Below are positions 26,761 to 36,796 of a stretch of DNA of 64,000 nucleotides, in pieces. The DNA is from Psychrobacter sp. APC 3281. GTDB taxonomy: Bacteria; Pseudomonadota; Gammaproteobacteria; Pseudomonadales; Moraxellaceae. How positions within the stretch are numbered: position 1 is the first letter of the stretch; every line of letters starts with the position of its first letter. The notes under the pieces are model-generated. The model was not told the origin of the DNA and made no database searches. It saw only the letters and a list, made by a program, of their open reading frames with translations. Position numbers and translations under genes: made by a program. The stretch lies in the NCBI RefSeq assembly GCF_030407815.1, contig NZ_JASDCS010000010.1:62001-126000 (forward strand), given 5' to 3'.

Positions 26761-27963
26761 TTAATGCGGGCGAGTCAAGTCGACCGATGTACCGCTAGCA
26801 TTGTCTTTCAAGCTCATTTTCAGCATGATATAACCTGCGATACCAGAGACGATTGAACCCATGATAATACCCAAGCGCTCATCAAACATAGTGGTGTCGC
26901 CAGCGAACGCCAAACCACCAATGAACAAACTCATGGTAAAACCAACACCACACAATAGAGCTGCACCGTAGATTTGCTTATAGTCCATACCTTTTGGCAT
27001 GGTTGAAATACCAAGCTTAAAGATTAACCAGCACATGAACATGACGCCTAACTGCTTACCAATAAACAAACCAGCGGCGATACCTAGCGGTACTGAGTGG
27101 AATAGCTCAGCAAAACCTGCGCCTTCGAGCGAGATACCCGAGTTGGCAAAAGCAAAGATTGGCAAAATACCAAAAGCGACGGTGTTGTGCAGATCATGCT
27201 CTAGCTCTTCAAGCGGAGAGTGCTCAGGATCAGTACGGTCGAACATCGGAATAAACAGTGCTAATACCACACCTGCCAATGTTGCATGGATACCAGACTT
27301 GAGTACGGCAATCCACATGATCAGACCGATGAGTAGATATGGCGTGATATTGGTGACGTTACGGCGATTAAGAACATATAAGAATGGCAAACATAGACCA
27401 GCTACGGCTAATGACTCTAATGATAACTCACTGGTATAAAACAAAGCGATAATCAGAATCGCACCAATGTCATCGAAGATAGCAATAGAGACCAAAAAAA
27501 CCTTTAAAGAGTTGGGTACACGGTTGCCTAAAAGGCTCAAAATACCGAGTGCAAACGCAATATCTGTAGCCGCAGGGATCGCCCAACCTTTCCAAAACTC
27601 AGGCTCATTGTAGTTAAAGAGCAGATAGACAATCGCTGGCATAATCATGCCACCCAATGCAGCCCCTGCTGGCAGTATTATCTGCTTGACGTTGGATAGC
27701 TCACCGATGAGTACTTCACGCTTAAGCTCTAATCCAACCAAGAAAAAGAAAACCGCCATCAGACCATCATTGATCCAATGATGAGCGTCTTTGGCAATCG
27801 CAAACTCACCAATCTGAATGGCGACTGGTGCATGAATAAAACCTTCATACCAAACATTAAGAGGGGAGTTGGCAATGATCATTGCAGCAATGGCAGCCAA
27901 TGCTAAGACGATACCGCCTGCTGCCTCAAATTCAAAAAATGCTTTAATCCTTCGTATTGCCAT
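26761..27963 (-). CDS. nhaA: Na+/H+ antiporter NhaA
   Basis: A 400-residue, twelve-helix inner-membrane antiporter that expels Na+ in exchange for protons and supports salt and alkaline pH tolerance. The opening [16 protein letters not shown] and the ion-binding [13 protein letters not shown] (two acidic/polar residues of the site) are diagnostic. [13 protein letters not shown] is also typical. I place the start at ATG 27963 after GAGGAT; the longer frame to 28005 starts at TTG. A long A/T-rich leader precedes it. Confidence 0.96.
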   Translation of the reverse strand: MAIRRIKAFFEFEAAGGIVLALAAIAAMIIANSPLNVWYEGFIHAPVAIQIGEFAIAKDAHHWINDGLMAVFFFLVGLELKREVLIGELSNVKQIILPAGAALGGMIMPAIVYLLFNYNEPEFWKGWAIPAATDIAFALGILSLLGNRVPNSLKVFLVSIAIFDDIGAILIIALFYTSELSLESLAVAGLCLPFLYVLNRRNVTNITPYLLIGLIMWIAVLKSGIHATLAGVVLALFIPMFDRTDPEHSPLEELEHDLHNTVAFGILPIFAFANSGISLEGAGFAELFHSVPLGIAAGLFIGKQLGVMFMCWLIFKLGISTMPKGMDYKQIYGAALLCGVGFTMSLFIGGLAFAGDTTMFDERLGIIMGSIVSGIAGYIMLKMSLKDNASGTSVDLTRPH

Positions 27964-28023
27964 ATCATCCTCATTCGCTAAATACAATTTACTAAATAAC
28001 CTCAAATATCCATCAATGTCTGG

Positions 28024-28046
28024 GCTACCTATAATTTTGAGGTAGC
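28024..28046. promoter_or_regulatory. Inverted repeat in the nhaA leader
   Basis: Arms GCTACCT and AGGTAGC around a 9-base spacer, about 60 bp upstream of the nhaA start codon. It could be an RNA hairpin in the leader or a protein-binding site. Confidence 0.4.
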
Positions 28047-28427
28047 AAATAGACAGAAACAGTTTCTCATACTCTTATCAATATAGACAACAAAATACGT
28101 TGAGCCATTGCCAACGGTCTATTTTTTTATATTCACAATAGCAATATTATAAAGAGGATTTAACGAGCACAATAGTTGTAAGTCGTTACATCTTTTTAAT
28201 AAGTTGCTATTCGGCTGAGCATATTTGGAATGTTATTAGACAAATTTAGCAGACTTTGTTACGTTTTTGGCTTTTTTTACGGTTTTATCTTTATAATGAG
28301 CAGCGCTGTGCAACGTGTCATTATTTTTTTTGCTAGCACTGGTAAGCTGTCAGCTTATCGATAACGACATTTTAGCCTTATCTCAGAACGCCTTTTCTCT
28401 TCTTATCATATTTTGCAGGTCAGTGTC
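28047..28427. other. Divergent promoter region of nhaA and a TauE-type gene
   Basis: About 380 bp with no coding frame that I can support. It is AT-rich, with several T-runs, and must hold the promoters of both divergent genes. No specific operator was recognised. Confidence 0.4.
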
Positions 28428-29183
28428 ATGGACTTAACTTTCTCGTTAGAGATTATTTTAATGCTTACTGCGGTGGCCGCATTAGCAGGATTTATTGATG
28501 CTATCGCTGGCGGCGGCGGGTTGTTGACTATCCCTGCCATGCTACTGGCCAACATCCCACCAGTATTAACGCTCGGTACCAATAAACTGCAAGCGGCATC
28601 AGGCGCATTAGCTGCGTCTATTACTATGATTAGAAAAGGGGTCGTCAAACCGCAACGTATCAAAGTAGCTATCATCGCCGCTTTTATAGGCTCCGTTATC
28701 GGCACCATCGCTGTACAGATGTCACCACCTGACTTGCTTGAAAAGGTGATTCCATTTTTGATTGCGGCTATCGGTATCTATACATTATTTGCTCCTAGAT
28801 TGGGTGAAGTAGAGGCGGCACCGCGTATCTCAGAGGGCAAGTGGCAAAAAGTCGTGGCACCGTTGATAGGTTTTTATGATGGTTATATCGGTCCAGGTAC
28901 TGGGATGTTTTTTGCGCTTGGCAATGTGGCATTACGTGGTCGTCAAATTATCGAAGCAACAGGCGCGGCAAAAGTATTGAACTTATCGACCAATATTGGT
29001 TCGTTAATTTTCTTTATTTTGGGTGGTAACGTACTGTGGAAAGTGGGGCTAGCGATGATGGTTGGACAAACCATCGGTGCCTATTTTGGCTCGCATATGG
29101 TGGTTAAAGGCGGTAGCAAATTGATTCGTCCAGTAATTGTATTGGTCTGTCTGGCAATGTTGACCAAGTACGTGTTTGGCTAA
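28428..29183 (+). CDS. TauE/SafE (TSUP) family permease
   Basis: A 251-residue inner-membrane protein of the TSUP family with about eight helices. The first repeat has GFIDAIAGGGGLLTIPAML and LGTNKLQAASGALAAS. The second has GFYDGYIGPGTGMFFA, both typical of TauE/SafE-type anion exporters. Sulfite, sulfoacetate or other small organic anions are possible substrates. I use ATG 28428; the longer frame starts at TTG 28413 with no support. It ends at a strong hairpin shared with a convergent gene. Confidence 0.9.
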   Translation: MDLTFSLEIILMLTAVAALAGFIDAIAGGGGLLTIPAMLLANIPPVLTLGTNKLQAASGALAASITMIRKGVVKPQRIKVAIIAAFIGSVIGTIAVQMSPPDLLEKVIPFLIAAIGIYTLFAPRLGEVEAAPRISEGKWQKVVAPLIGFYDGYIGPGTGMFFALGNVALRGRQIIEATGAAKVLNLSTNIGSLIFFILGGNVLWKVGLAMMVGQTIGAYFGSHMVVKGGSKLIRPVIVLVCLAMLTKYVFG

Positions 29184-29236
29184 TTAGTTGTTGATAGAAC
29201 CGTATTAACCATTATTATTTACTGATTATTGATCAT

Positions 29237-29270
29237 AAAAAAACCTCAGCCAATTTGACTGAGGTTTTTT
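29237..29270. terminator. Terminator between convergent genes
   Basis: Arms AAAAAACCTCAG and CTGAGGTTTTTT around a 9-base loop, with A and T runs for both strands. Confidence 0.9.
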
Positions 29271-29301
29271 ATTTTATGCACTTCTATCTAGCAAGCGTGG
29301 G

Positions 29302-30678
29302 TTAGCGGCGACGATCAACATCATCGTATTCACTACCCATGATGCCATCACTAAAGACTTCAGAGAACTCACGCTCATTGTCTTCATCGATATGACCATC
29401 AAATACATCTTTTGCACCAGCGTTAGGATCGTTGTAAATAGCCAGATCCATTTTGCCTTCTGATTTTGCCACGATAGTAGTTACAGCGGCATCACCACCT
29501 ACGTTTACAGCAGTACGTAACATATCAAGGATACGATCCACACCCAAGATTAGACCAATACCTTCGATTGGTAGACCTACTTGAGCAAATACCATCGACA
29601 GCATGATTAGACCAACACCAGGTACGCCAGCCGTACCAACAGACGCCAGTACTGACATCAAGATAACAGTTAAGTATTCGGTCACACCCAAATCAATGCC
29701 GTAAATGTTGGCAATAAAGATGGTCGCAGTACCCTGCATGATAGCCGTACCATCCATATTGATGGTAGCACCAAAAGGAACAGTGAACGACGCAACTGAG
29801 TTGTTTACACCCATACGCTTGGTAACCGTACGTAAGGTAATAGGAATCGTCGCGTTCGAGCTTGAGGTACTAAAAGCAAAGATCTGTACTTCACGCATTT
29901 TTGCCAAGAACGTCTTGATAGACAAGCCTGAAGACACTTTTAGTACAATCATCATAGTGACAAAGAAGTGGAAGGCCAATGAACCGACCAATACCGCGAC
30001 ATAACCCAGTAGTGACCAAATCAAGTCTAAACCTAGCTCTGCCATTGCTTTGGTCAATAGCGCAAATACACCATATGGTGCAAGGTTCATGATGATCGTG
30101 ACCATCTTTAAGATGACTTCGTTGATCAGCTCTAGGCTCTGCACTAAGCCTTTGGCAGGTTTACCTACCATCAAGATACTGACACCGATCAAAATAGCAA
30201 AGAAGATGATCGATAACATATCACCATTTGCCATCGCGCTGATAGGGTTCGATGGGATAATGTTAGAGAATACATCAAGTAGAGGCGGCGCTGACGCTGC
30301 TTCAAACTCAGCTTCCGTTCCGATATTCATGCCTTTACCGATACCGAATAACGAGCCAAGACCAATTGCAGTCGCAATAGCGAGTGCAGTGGTTATCATA
30401 TAAATAATGAACGTTTTGGTACCAATACGTCCAAGTAGGCGAATATCACCAATACCGCATACACCGCAAATCAGTGAGATAAGCACCAAAGGTACGACCA
30501 ACATTTTTAGCGAGTTGACAAATAGTTTACCAACAATGGCAAGGAAGCCATTGGTGATGTAAGTGTTAACAAAGCCACCTTCGCCGTTCAATCCTGAGTA
30601 GTTTAGAAATAGGCCCAGTCCAATACCGAGCACCATGGCAACAATGATCTTGCCCGTCAGTCCCAAATTCTTCCACAT
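29302..30678 (-). CDS. Dicarboxylate/amino acid:cation symporter (DAACS family)
   Basis: A 458-residue inner-membrane symporter of the GltP/DctA/SstT family, with eight helices and two re-entrant loops. The hallmark ATINMDGTAIMQG and the serine-rich STSSSNATIPIT segment, both needed for substrate and Na+ or H+ binding, are present. The C-terminal 60 residues are acidic (FDGHIDEDNEREFSEVF) and unlike the usual short tail. Glutamate, aspartate or C4-dicarboxylates are likely substrates. AAAGGAT precedes the ATG. Confidence 0.93.
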   Translation of the reverse strand: MWKNLGLTGKIIVAMVLGIGLGLFLNYSGLNGEGGFVNTYITNGFLAIVGKLFVNSLKMLVVPLVLISLICGVCGIGDIRLLGRIGTKTFIIYMITTALAIATAIGLGSLFGIGKGMNIGTEAEFEAASAPPLLDVFSNIIPSNPISAMANGDMLSIIFFAILIGVSILMVGKPAKGLVQSLELINEVILKMVTIIMNLAPYGVFALLTKAMAELGLDLIWSLLGYVAVLVGSLAFHFFVTMMIVLKVSSGLSIKTFLAKMREVQIFAFSTSSSNATIPITLRTVTKRMGVNNSVASFTVPFGATINMDGTAIMQGTATIFIANIYGIDLGVTEYLTVILMSVLASVGTAGVPGVGLIMLSMVFAQVGLPIEGIGLILGVDRILDMLRTAVNVGGDAAVTTIVAKSEGKMDLAIYNDPNAGAKDVFDGHIDEDNEREFSEVFSDGIMGSEYDDVDRRR

Positions 30679-31202
30679 AATTCATATCCTTTGTGTGCAT
30701 AACAGCTTTATAGTAAGTGTTCATTAGTCAACATGATTGTACTTATCAGCCTTACTACAAAGCTTGTTATGACTATTAAGTTCCCGTGATTGTCGCTCGA
30801 TGTCACATTTTCGTGGACAATATAAAAGAATAGCTAAGGGCACTGCAAGATTTTTTTCTGATTTTATTCTAAATGTACATTCCTCGTTACAACTATGTGC
30901 CCATAATATAGTCAATATTTATTCTAAACGGTTTGTTTCCCATATGAAACAAAATATTCATGAAAGAGTTTTTAGGGTAAGCAAATATGTCAAACTATTA
31001 ATATTGAACCATTGGTTTTAAATCATCATAATGAAAAGAAAAGAATAAGACTCATATGATTAATTAAGCTCAGGATTTCCAATAGATCAAAAAAAGCCAG
31101 ACTATCGTTTATAGATAGTCTGGCTAATAAAAAGTAAAAATTTTACTATAAAATCTAATAATACTCAGTTTCTAATAGCAATATTAAAAGTAGAATGGAC
31201 CA
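30679..31202. other. AT-rich intergenic region with a terminator
   Basis: About 520 bp between the FadE-type gene, which ends at 31203 on the minus strand, and the start of the symporter gene. Apart from a hairpin at 31093 I see nothing I can support. A 73-residue open frame on the plus strand (30800-31021) has no ribosome-binding site or family features. Confidence 0.45.
31093..31130 (-). terminator. Terminator downstream of the FadE-type gene
   Basis: Long stem with arms AGCCAGACTATC and GATAGTCTGGCT around GTTTATA, flanked by A-runs and T-runs. It lies about 70 bp after the stop on the minus strand. Confidence 0.85.
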
Positions 31203-34133
31203 TTAAACCTTATCGTCTTCTTCACGTGATAAGGGTGATTGGCGTTCTAAAGGTTTGATATCATTATCACTTACTTCAGTATTTATCTCGTCAGGTGGTG
31301 CAATATGACGATTATGATTGTTACCCATACGCTCGTTAAGATGTGATTCAGCATCACGATGGCGATGATCGAGTGCCTCTATCTCAGGCTCTGACTCTTC
31401 AAAATCTGTCTGCGAATTTACTTCTTTGACAGTATCTTGCTCACTCACCAACTCTACATCGCCATCACTTTCATAACCATGATTAGGATTGGCATCGCCA
31501 GTATGGTTTTCTGTATTTGCAGTGCTGTCTAGATCATTAACAGCTGGTTCGTTAGTGGCTAGCTCATCAACGGCAGATGCATCGGTATCCACAGCGATAC
31601 CGTTTTTACTCTGAGTTTGTCTTTTTAGCTGTGCATAATCAGTCAGTTGATGAACTGCATTTTCAAGCGCATGCGGATTATCACGTTCTAGCGCTTCCGA
31701 TAGATTCTCGTCAAACGTATCGGTCAATAACGAATCAAAACGCATGGCATTATATTGAATCAGAACTTCTGCTTCTTCTTCGGTAATGCCGCCATTTTGA
31801 CTGGCGTGTACCACATGGTCTTCAAAGGTTAGACCTTCAAAGCTGTCTTGATGCTCTGCCTTTTTGAACTTCTGCCACAATGGTTCGATTTCCACCAACG
31901 TCTGATAAGCATGTTCCATACGACCAGTCACATCGTCTGCATCGGTATTGTAATAAACCATGGTTTTCAGATAGTCGCGGAACGGATTGGCTGCAAAATC
32001 ATCCATGAAAGTATCGCCCAACTGGCGTTTCAGCTCATCGCTTGCTGGGGTAAAGATACGTCCACTTGGGAAAGTCACAAAGCTAACCACATTGGCTGCC
32101 ATACGATTCGGGAAGTTGGCAAAGAATGACACAAAGGCTTCTTGAATCGTGTACAAGCTGTTTTGTAGCGCAACTTCGGCATGCAATCGCTCAGATTCTG
32201 ATTTACTACCATGCTCATAGAACTGCAAAATAGCAGTCGCAATAAATAGATGACTATGAATATCTGCTAAACGACCAGAGAGCATCTCTTTACGCTTTAA
32301 ATCTCCTGCTAGCAGTCCTAATGCCATATCAGCAGTTAGGGCAAAGCTCGCACTTAAACGGTTGATATGTTTGTAGTAGGGACGGGTAAAAGCATCTGCG
32401 AAACTCGGAGCCTTATCGCTACCGCCAATATAGCCTGCGACAAAGGCTTTTGCACCACGGTTAAACGTGTAACCCAAATGCTTGAAGAAAAGGGTATCGA
32501 ATTTTTCAGTGGCAGCAGCTTTATCTTCGCTCTGTAGTAACTGAAGCTCATCGAATAAATAAGGATGGCAACGCATCGCACCTTGACCAAAGATCATGAG
32601 CGAGCGGGTCAAAATGTTGGCGCCTTCAACCGTGATAGAGACAGGAATCGCTTGATAAGGTGTCGCTAAGAAATTGCGCGGACCCATCTGTACAGCACGA
32701 CCACCGACCACATCCATACCGTCGTTGACGACGCTACGCATGGTTTCAGTCGCATAGTATTTGGCCATGGCAGTCATGACTGATGGCGTGCCACCTTGGT
32801 TTAATCCGCAAGTGACTAAGTGACGGAACGCTTCTAACATATAAGTGTTACTCGCCATACGGCTAGTAGCATCCTGTACACCTTCAAATTTACCTACGGA
32901 TATCTTGAACTGTTCGCGAACTTTTGCGAATGCACCGACAGACAGATACGTCATTTCACTGGCTGATGTCGATAGAGCTGGTAGAGAAATACCTCGACCA
33001 ACGCCCAAGCATTCCATCAGCATACGCCAGCCGCGACCAGCATTCTCGACACCGCCAATAATATAATCTAGTGGGATAAAGACGTCTTTACCATCGACCG
33101 TACCATTCATAAACGGTGAGCCGATTGGATTATGACGTGGCCCTGTTACAACACCTTCGTGATTAGCTGGAACAAGGGCACAAGTGATACCGTAATCGGT
33201 CTTTTCAGGATTACCAAGCAGACCTTCAGGATCGTGCATTTTAAACGCTAAACCAACGACAGTAGCGACAGGTGCTAGGGTGATCCAACGCTTAGAGAAG
33301 TTCATGCGTAAGCCAAGCACTTGCTCGCCTTCGTGCATACCGTAGCAGACTACACCTGTATCAGGAATCGCACCTGCATCAGAGCCCGCTTCAGGCCCAG
33401 TTAAACCAAAGCAAGGCACTTCATCCCCTTTCGCAAGACCTGGTAACCAGCGCTGCTTTTGCTCGTCCGTACCGTAATGCATCAATAGCTCACCAGGGCC
33501 AAGTGAGTTGGGAACCATACAGGTCACAGCGGCAGTCGGCGAGCGCGAAGCGATTTTACTCATTACACGACTTTGCGCGTAGGAGCTAAATTCTAAGCCG
33601 CCAAATTCTTTTGGAATGATTAAACCTAAGAAACCATTACTTTTGATAAATTGCCATGCTTCAGGTGATAGGTCTTTATCTTTATGCTGAATTTGCCATT
33701 CATCAAGCATGGCACATAAGGTTTCTACTTCATTATCGATGAAACTCTGCTCCTCTTCTGAGAGCTGCGGATAAGGATAATTGGCAAAGGTATCCCAGTT
33801 TGGCGCACCCATGAACAGCTCTTTTTCCCACCAGCTAGTACCCGCATCAAGCGCTTCACGTTCTGTATCACTCATACTCGGCATCGCACCACCCAGCGCC
33901 TTATAGACAGGCTTAGTGATTAACGATTGGCGAAGCGGCGCAACGAGTAAGACCAAGCACAGTAATGCCATTGGTATACCCAAAATGAGCGACCATGGGC
34001 TGATAATTGCGGTAACGATAACCGTAATCAGGGCGACGATGCTACCGGTGACCCGTGATAAGGACAACAAAAAGATGGCCAAGACCACGGCTAACTGAAT
34101 GATGACTGCCAAAATAAACAAGCCAATTGCCAT
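31203..34133 (-). CDS. fadE: FadE-type acyl-CoA dehydrogenase with long acidic tail
   Basis: A 976-residue flavoprotein of the FadE class, which oxidises acyl-CoA in the first step of beta-oxidation. Two or three N-terminal membrane helices (residues 1-65) are followed by the dehydrogenase domains: GFLGLIIPKEFGGLEFS, CFGLTGPEAGSDAGAIPD, and VVGGRAVQMGPRNFL. E. coli FadE has about 814 residues; here roughly 130 further residues (from about 845) are rich in Asp, Glu, Asn and Ser and look disordered. AAAGGAG precedes the ATG. It is a single-gene unit. Confidence 0.93.
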   Translation of the reverse strand: MAIGLFILAVIIQLAVVLAIFLLSLSRVTGSIVALITVIVTAIISPWSLILGIPMALLCLVLLVAPLRQSLITKPVYKALGGAMPSMSDTEREALDAGTSWWEKELFMGAPNWDTFANYPYPQLSEEEQSFIDNEVETLCAMLDEWQIQHKDKDLSPEAWQFIKSNGFLGLIIPKEFGGLEFSSYAQSRVMSKIASRSPTAAVTCMVPNSLGPGELLMHYGTDEQKQRWLPGLAKGDEVPCFGLTGPEAGSDAGAIPDTGVVCYGMHEGEQVLGLRMNFSKRWITLAPVATVVGLAFKMHDPEGLLGNPEKTDYGITCALVPANHEGVVTGPRHNPIGSPFMNGTVDGKDVFIPLDYIIGGVENAGRGWRMLMECLGVGRGISLPALSTSASEMTYLSVGAFAKVREQFKISVGKFEGVQDATSRMASNTYMLEAFRHLVTCGLNQGGTPSVMTAMAKYYATETMRSVVNDGMDVVGGRAVQMGPRNFLATPYQAIPVSITVEGANILTRSLMIFGQGAMRCHPYLFDELQLLQSEDKAAATEKFDTLFFKHLGYTFNRGAKAFVAGYIGGSDKAPSFADAFTRPYYKHINRLSASFALTADMALGLLAGDLKRKEMLSGRLADIHSHLFIATAILQFYEHGSKSESERLHAEVALQNSLYTIQEAFVSFFANFPNRMAANVVSFVTFPSGRIFTPASDELKRQLGDTFMDDFAANPFRDYLKTMVYYNTDADDVTGRMEHAYQTLVEIEPLWQKFKKAEHQDSFEGLTFEDHVVHASQNGGITEEEAEVLIQYNAMRFDSLLTDTFDENLSEALERDNPHALENAVHQLTDYAQLKRQTQSKNGIAVDTDASAVDELATNEPAVNDLDSTANTENHTGDANPNHGYESDGDVELVSEQDTVKEVNSQTDFEESEPEIEALDHRHRDAESHLNERMGNNHNRHIAPPDEINTEVSDNDIKPLERQSPLSREEDDKV

Positions 34134-34491
34134 GACTATCTCCTTTAAAGCGCTGAATAAGAAATGCGAAAAGTACGTAAGTGAATAAGCTAACTATAAT
34201 TATTTTTTGTCTTGCCATTTACCGTCTTATAAATATGTCGAATGATTTGTTAATCCATAAATGCTCAGTTCTACGACGTTTTACGACTTTTAAATAATAG
34301 TATTAATGGTCTAGTAAGTAATTGACAAATAAATGACAAGAATGGCTACTAATATGAAACAGTTGTCGATAACTATCAAGAGCCAAAATGCTACGCTCTG
34401 TCGATGATATGTATCAAACATCATTGTTTATAGGTTAATCATATGTCTAGTTGGAACACGTAGCTAGCCATTATCGAAAAATTGCAAAAAA
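34134..34491. other. Intergenic region between fadE and radC
   Basis: About 360 bp upstream of the fadE start and downstream of the radC stop. It should contain the fadE promoter. No terminator hairpin or palindromic operator was identified by eye. Confidence 0.4.
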
Positions 34492-35175
34492 CTAGCTAAA
34501 AGGGGAAAGGCAGCTTTCGGCATAAGACAAAGTGTCGTTACGTCCGACGATAATGTGATCGACAAGCGAGATATCTAATAGGTCGCAGGCTTTTTTTAGC
34601 TCGTAGGTCAATAAATTATCTGCCGTTGATGGTTTGGCATCGGTATGAGGATGGTTGTGCGCGATGATAAGTTGGCTAGCAGCATGGCTTAGTGCATGTC
34701 GCAGTACGTGCTTGATACAGACCGAGCATGATGAGATGCCACCCGTAAATAATATCTCGAAGTTTAAAAGGTTTAGGGCATTATCCAGACAGAGTACCGC
34801 AAATACTTCACGGTGCTCACCGCGCAACTGAGTGCTGATATAGTCTTTGACCGCTTGTGAGCGGCCAAGTGCTTGCCCAGTTTTGAGTTGGCTGTCCAGA
34901 TAGCGCGTACCCATCTCAAGTGAAGCTAATATTTGGGCGTATTTTGCAGGGCCAATACCATGGCAGGCAAGAACCGTCTTCTGAGGGGCGGCCAATAGCT
35001 CGGCTAAGCTACCAAACTGATTGATCAAATGCCGCGCTAATTCAATCGCTGATTGAGACTGAGTACCCGTGCGCAAAAATATGGCCAGTATCTCGGCGTC
35101 AGACAAATGGGCTGCACCAAATTTTAAAAGTTTTTCGCGTGGCCTGTCATCCTCATGCCAGTCTTTGATCGCCAT
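34492..35175 (-). CDS. radC: RadC/JAB-domain protein
   Basis: A 227-residue RadC-family protein. The N-terminal part has a helix-hairpin-helix-like segment (CHGIGPAKYAQILA). The C-terminal part is a JAB/MPN metalloprotease-like domain with the zinc motif HNHPHTDAKPSTAD. RadC was once thought a repair protein, but its role is unsettled. The ATG at 35175 follows AAGGAG at five bases, preferred over a GTG six bases upstream. It lies divergent from coaBC, as in many gamma-proteobacteria. Confidence 0.94.
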   Translation of the reverse strand: MAIKDWHEDDRPREKLLKFGAAHLSDAEILAIFLRTGTQSQSAIELARHLINQFGSLAELLAAPQKTVLACHGIGPAKYAQILASLEMGTRYLDSQLKTGQALGRSQAVKDYISTQLRGEHREVFAVLCLDNALNLLNFEILFTGGISSCSVCIKHVLRHALSHAASQLIIAHNHPHTDAKPSTADNLLTYELKKACDLLDISLVDHIIVGRNDTLSYAESCLSPFS

Positions 35176-35303
35176 TGTCACTCCTTGAAAATGGGTTGAT
35201 ACTTGTTATCTGAGATAGATACGGAAAATCTTACCCAATTTATCTCATAATTGTTACTATAAGCGCAATTTTATCTTTTCATTTTTTTGTTGATGCCACG
35301 CTT

Positions 35304-36725
35304 ATGTCCAATATTGTGCTTGCTATTACTGGCGGTATCGCCGCTTATAAATCTGCTATATTTGCCCGCTTGTTAGTCAAGGCAGGCTTTGATGTGCGCG
35401 TTATCATGACGACGGGTGCACAAGCATTTATCACACCGCTGACGCTACAAGCGTTGACTGGTAACGAAGTGCATGTCTCGTTGCTCGATGAGCAAGCAGA
35501 GGCAGGCATGGGGCATATTGAGCTGGCTAAGTGGGCCGACTTAATCGTGATTGCACCTGCTTCAGCCAACACGCTTGCGCGTCTGGCCATGGGTATGGCT
35601 GATGATCTATTGACCACAGTGTGTCTTGCCACTACTGCGCCTGTCATTATTGCTCCTGCCATGAATCAGCAGATGTGGGCGCATCCAGCAGTCAATCTAA
35701 ACGTGCAAACGTTGCGCGATATGAATTATCAAATTATCCAACCAGCTAGCGGTGAGCAAGCGTGCGGTGATGTCGGAGCAGGGCGATTGCCTGAGCCTGA
35801 GCAGTTATTGGATGAGGTGTTACTGTTCATAGCAATGAATACAACGCCGCAATTGCTAGCAGGTAAAAGAGTGGTCATTACTGCAGGTCCCACCGTAGAA
35901 GCGATTGACCCTGTACGTTATTTGTCTAATCACTCTTCAGGAAAAATGGGCTTTGCATTGGCGCGCGCCTGTGTGGCTGCTGGTGCAGACGTTGTCTTAA
36001 TCGCTGGTGGTAAAGTGGCATTGCCCACGCCGCTTAATGTCACACGGATCGATGTGCTGTCTGCCGAAGATATGCTGATAGCGGCGCAGCAATGTGTAGA
36101 TGGCACGCATAGCGAGCTCCAATTGGTCTTTGAAGATGAGCACGACCATTCTCATGAACACACGCATGGTCATTCTCATAACCATTCCCATTCTGAAGAG
36201 CATTATCATGGCGACTGTGGTTGCGGCGATGACGATGTAAGCGACCATGACCATAATGACAATCATGACTTGCTACATTCTCATGATGACAACCAATTTG
36301 TGAAAGCAGATATCTTTATCGCGACCGCAGCCGTGGCAGATTATCGTACGGAAGAAGCTGCACCGCAAAAAATCAAAAAGACACAAGATGCCATGACGCT
36401 CAGTCTGGTTAAAAACCCTGATATTCTAGCGACAATTTCTCTTGCACATCCAGAGCTATTTGTCGTTGGCTTTGCCGCAGAGACGCAAGATGTTGAGCGT
36501 TATGCCCGTGGTAAGTTGGTCGCAAAAGATTTGGATATGATTGCTTGCAATGATGTCTCACGTGCAGATATCGGTTTTGCTAGTGATGACAATGCGATGC
36601 AGGTGTTTTTCTCTGAGCGCTATGAGCGTGACGCGGTAACACTTGAGAAGACCAGTAAAGATAAAATTGCTGAGCAACTAGCTAGCATTATTGGTCAAGC
36701 AATCGGTCAACGTAAAGATAGTTAG
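35304..36725 (+). CDS. coaBC: CoaBC bifunctional enzyme with His-rich insertion
   Basis: A 473-residue phosphopantothenoylcysteine decarboxylase/synthetase, for two steps of CoA synthesis. CoaC marks are GHIELAKWAD (with the catalytic His), PASANT, PAMNQQMW and the clamp Cys in ACGDVGAGRLPEP. CoaB marks are ITAGPTVEAIDPVR, the NHSSGKMG loop and AAVADYR. Between DVLSAEDM and the AAVADYR strand lies an insertion of about 67 residues (266-332), with 16 His within about 50 residues and a CGC motif. The usual protein has about 400 residues. A divergent radC lies upstream. Confidence 0.95.
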   Translation: MSNIVLAITGGIAAYKSAIFARLLVKAGFDVRVIMTTGAQAFITPLTLQALTGNEVHVSLLDEQAEAGMGHIELAKWADLIVIAPASANTLARLAMGMADDLLTTVCLATTAPVIIAPAMNQQMWAHPAVNLNVQTLRDMNYQIIQPASGEQACGDVGAGRLPEPEQLLDEVLLFIAMNTTPQLLAGKRVVITAGPTVEAIDPVRYLSNHSSGKMGFALARACVAAGADVVLIAGGKVALPTPLNVTRIDVLSAEDMLIAAQQCVDGTHSELQLVFEDEHDHSHEHTHGHSHNHSHSEEHYHGDCGCGDDDVSDHDHNDNHDLLHSHDDNQFVKADIFIATAAVADYRTEEAAPQKIKKTQDAMTLSLVKNPDILATISLAHPELFVVGFAAETQDVERYARGKLVAKDLDMIACNDVSRADIGFASDDNAMQVFFSERYERDAVTLEKTSKDKIAEQLASIIGQAIGQRKDS

Positions 36726-36796
36726 AGCTACAGGCTCAAAATCTGATAGCTAGCATGTAGATAGTGTGTAGATACAGACGCTGAGCCTCAAATGGT

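Noticed and set aside
30800..31021. A 73-residue open frame in the AT-rich gap near the symporter gene
   Set aside because: No ribosome-binding site, no recognisable domain and residue use typical of random AT-rich sequence.
35997..36266. A Met/Val-rich minus-strand open frame inside coaBC
   Set aside because: It is the antisense shadow of the His-rich insertion; CAT/CAC codons read backwards give ATG/GTG.
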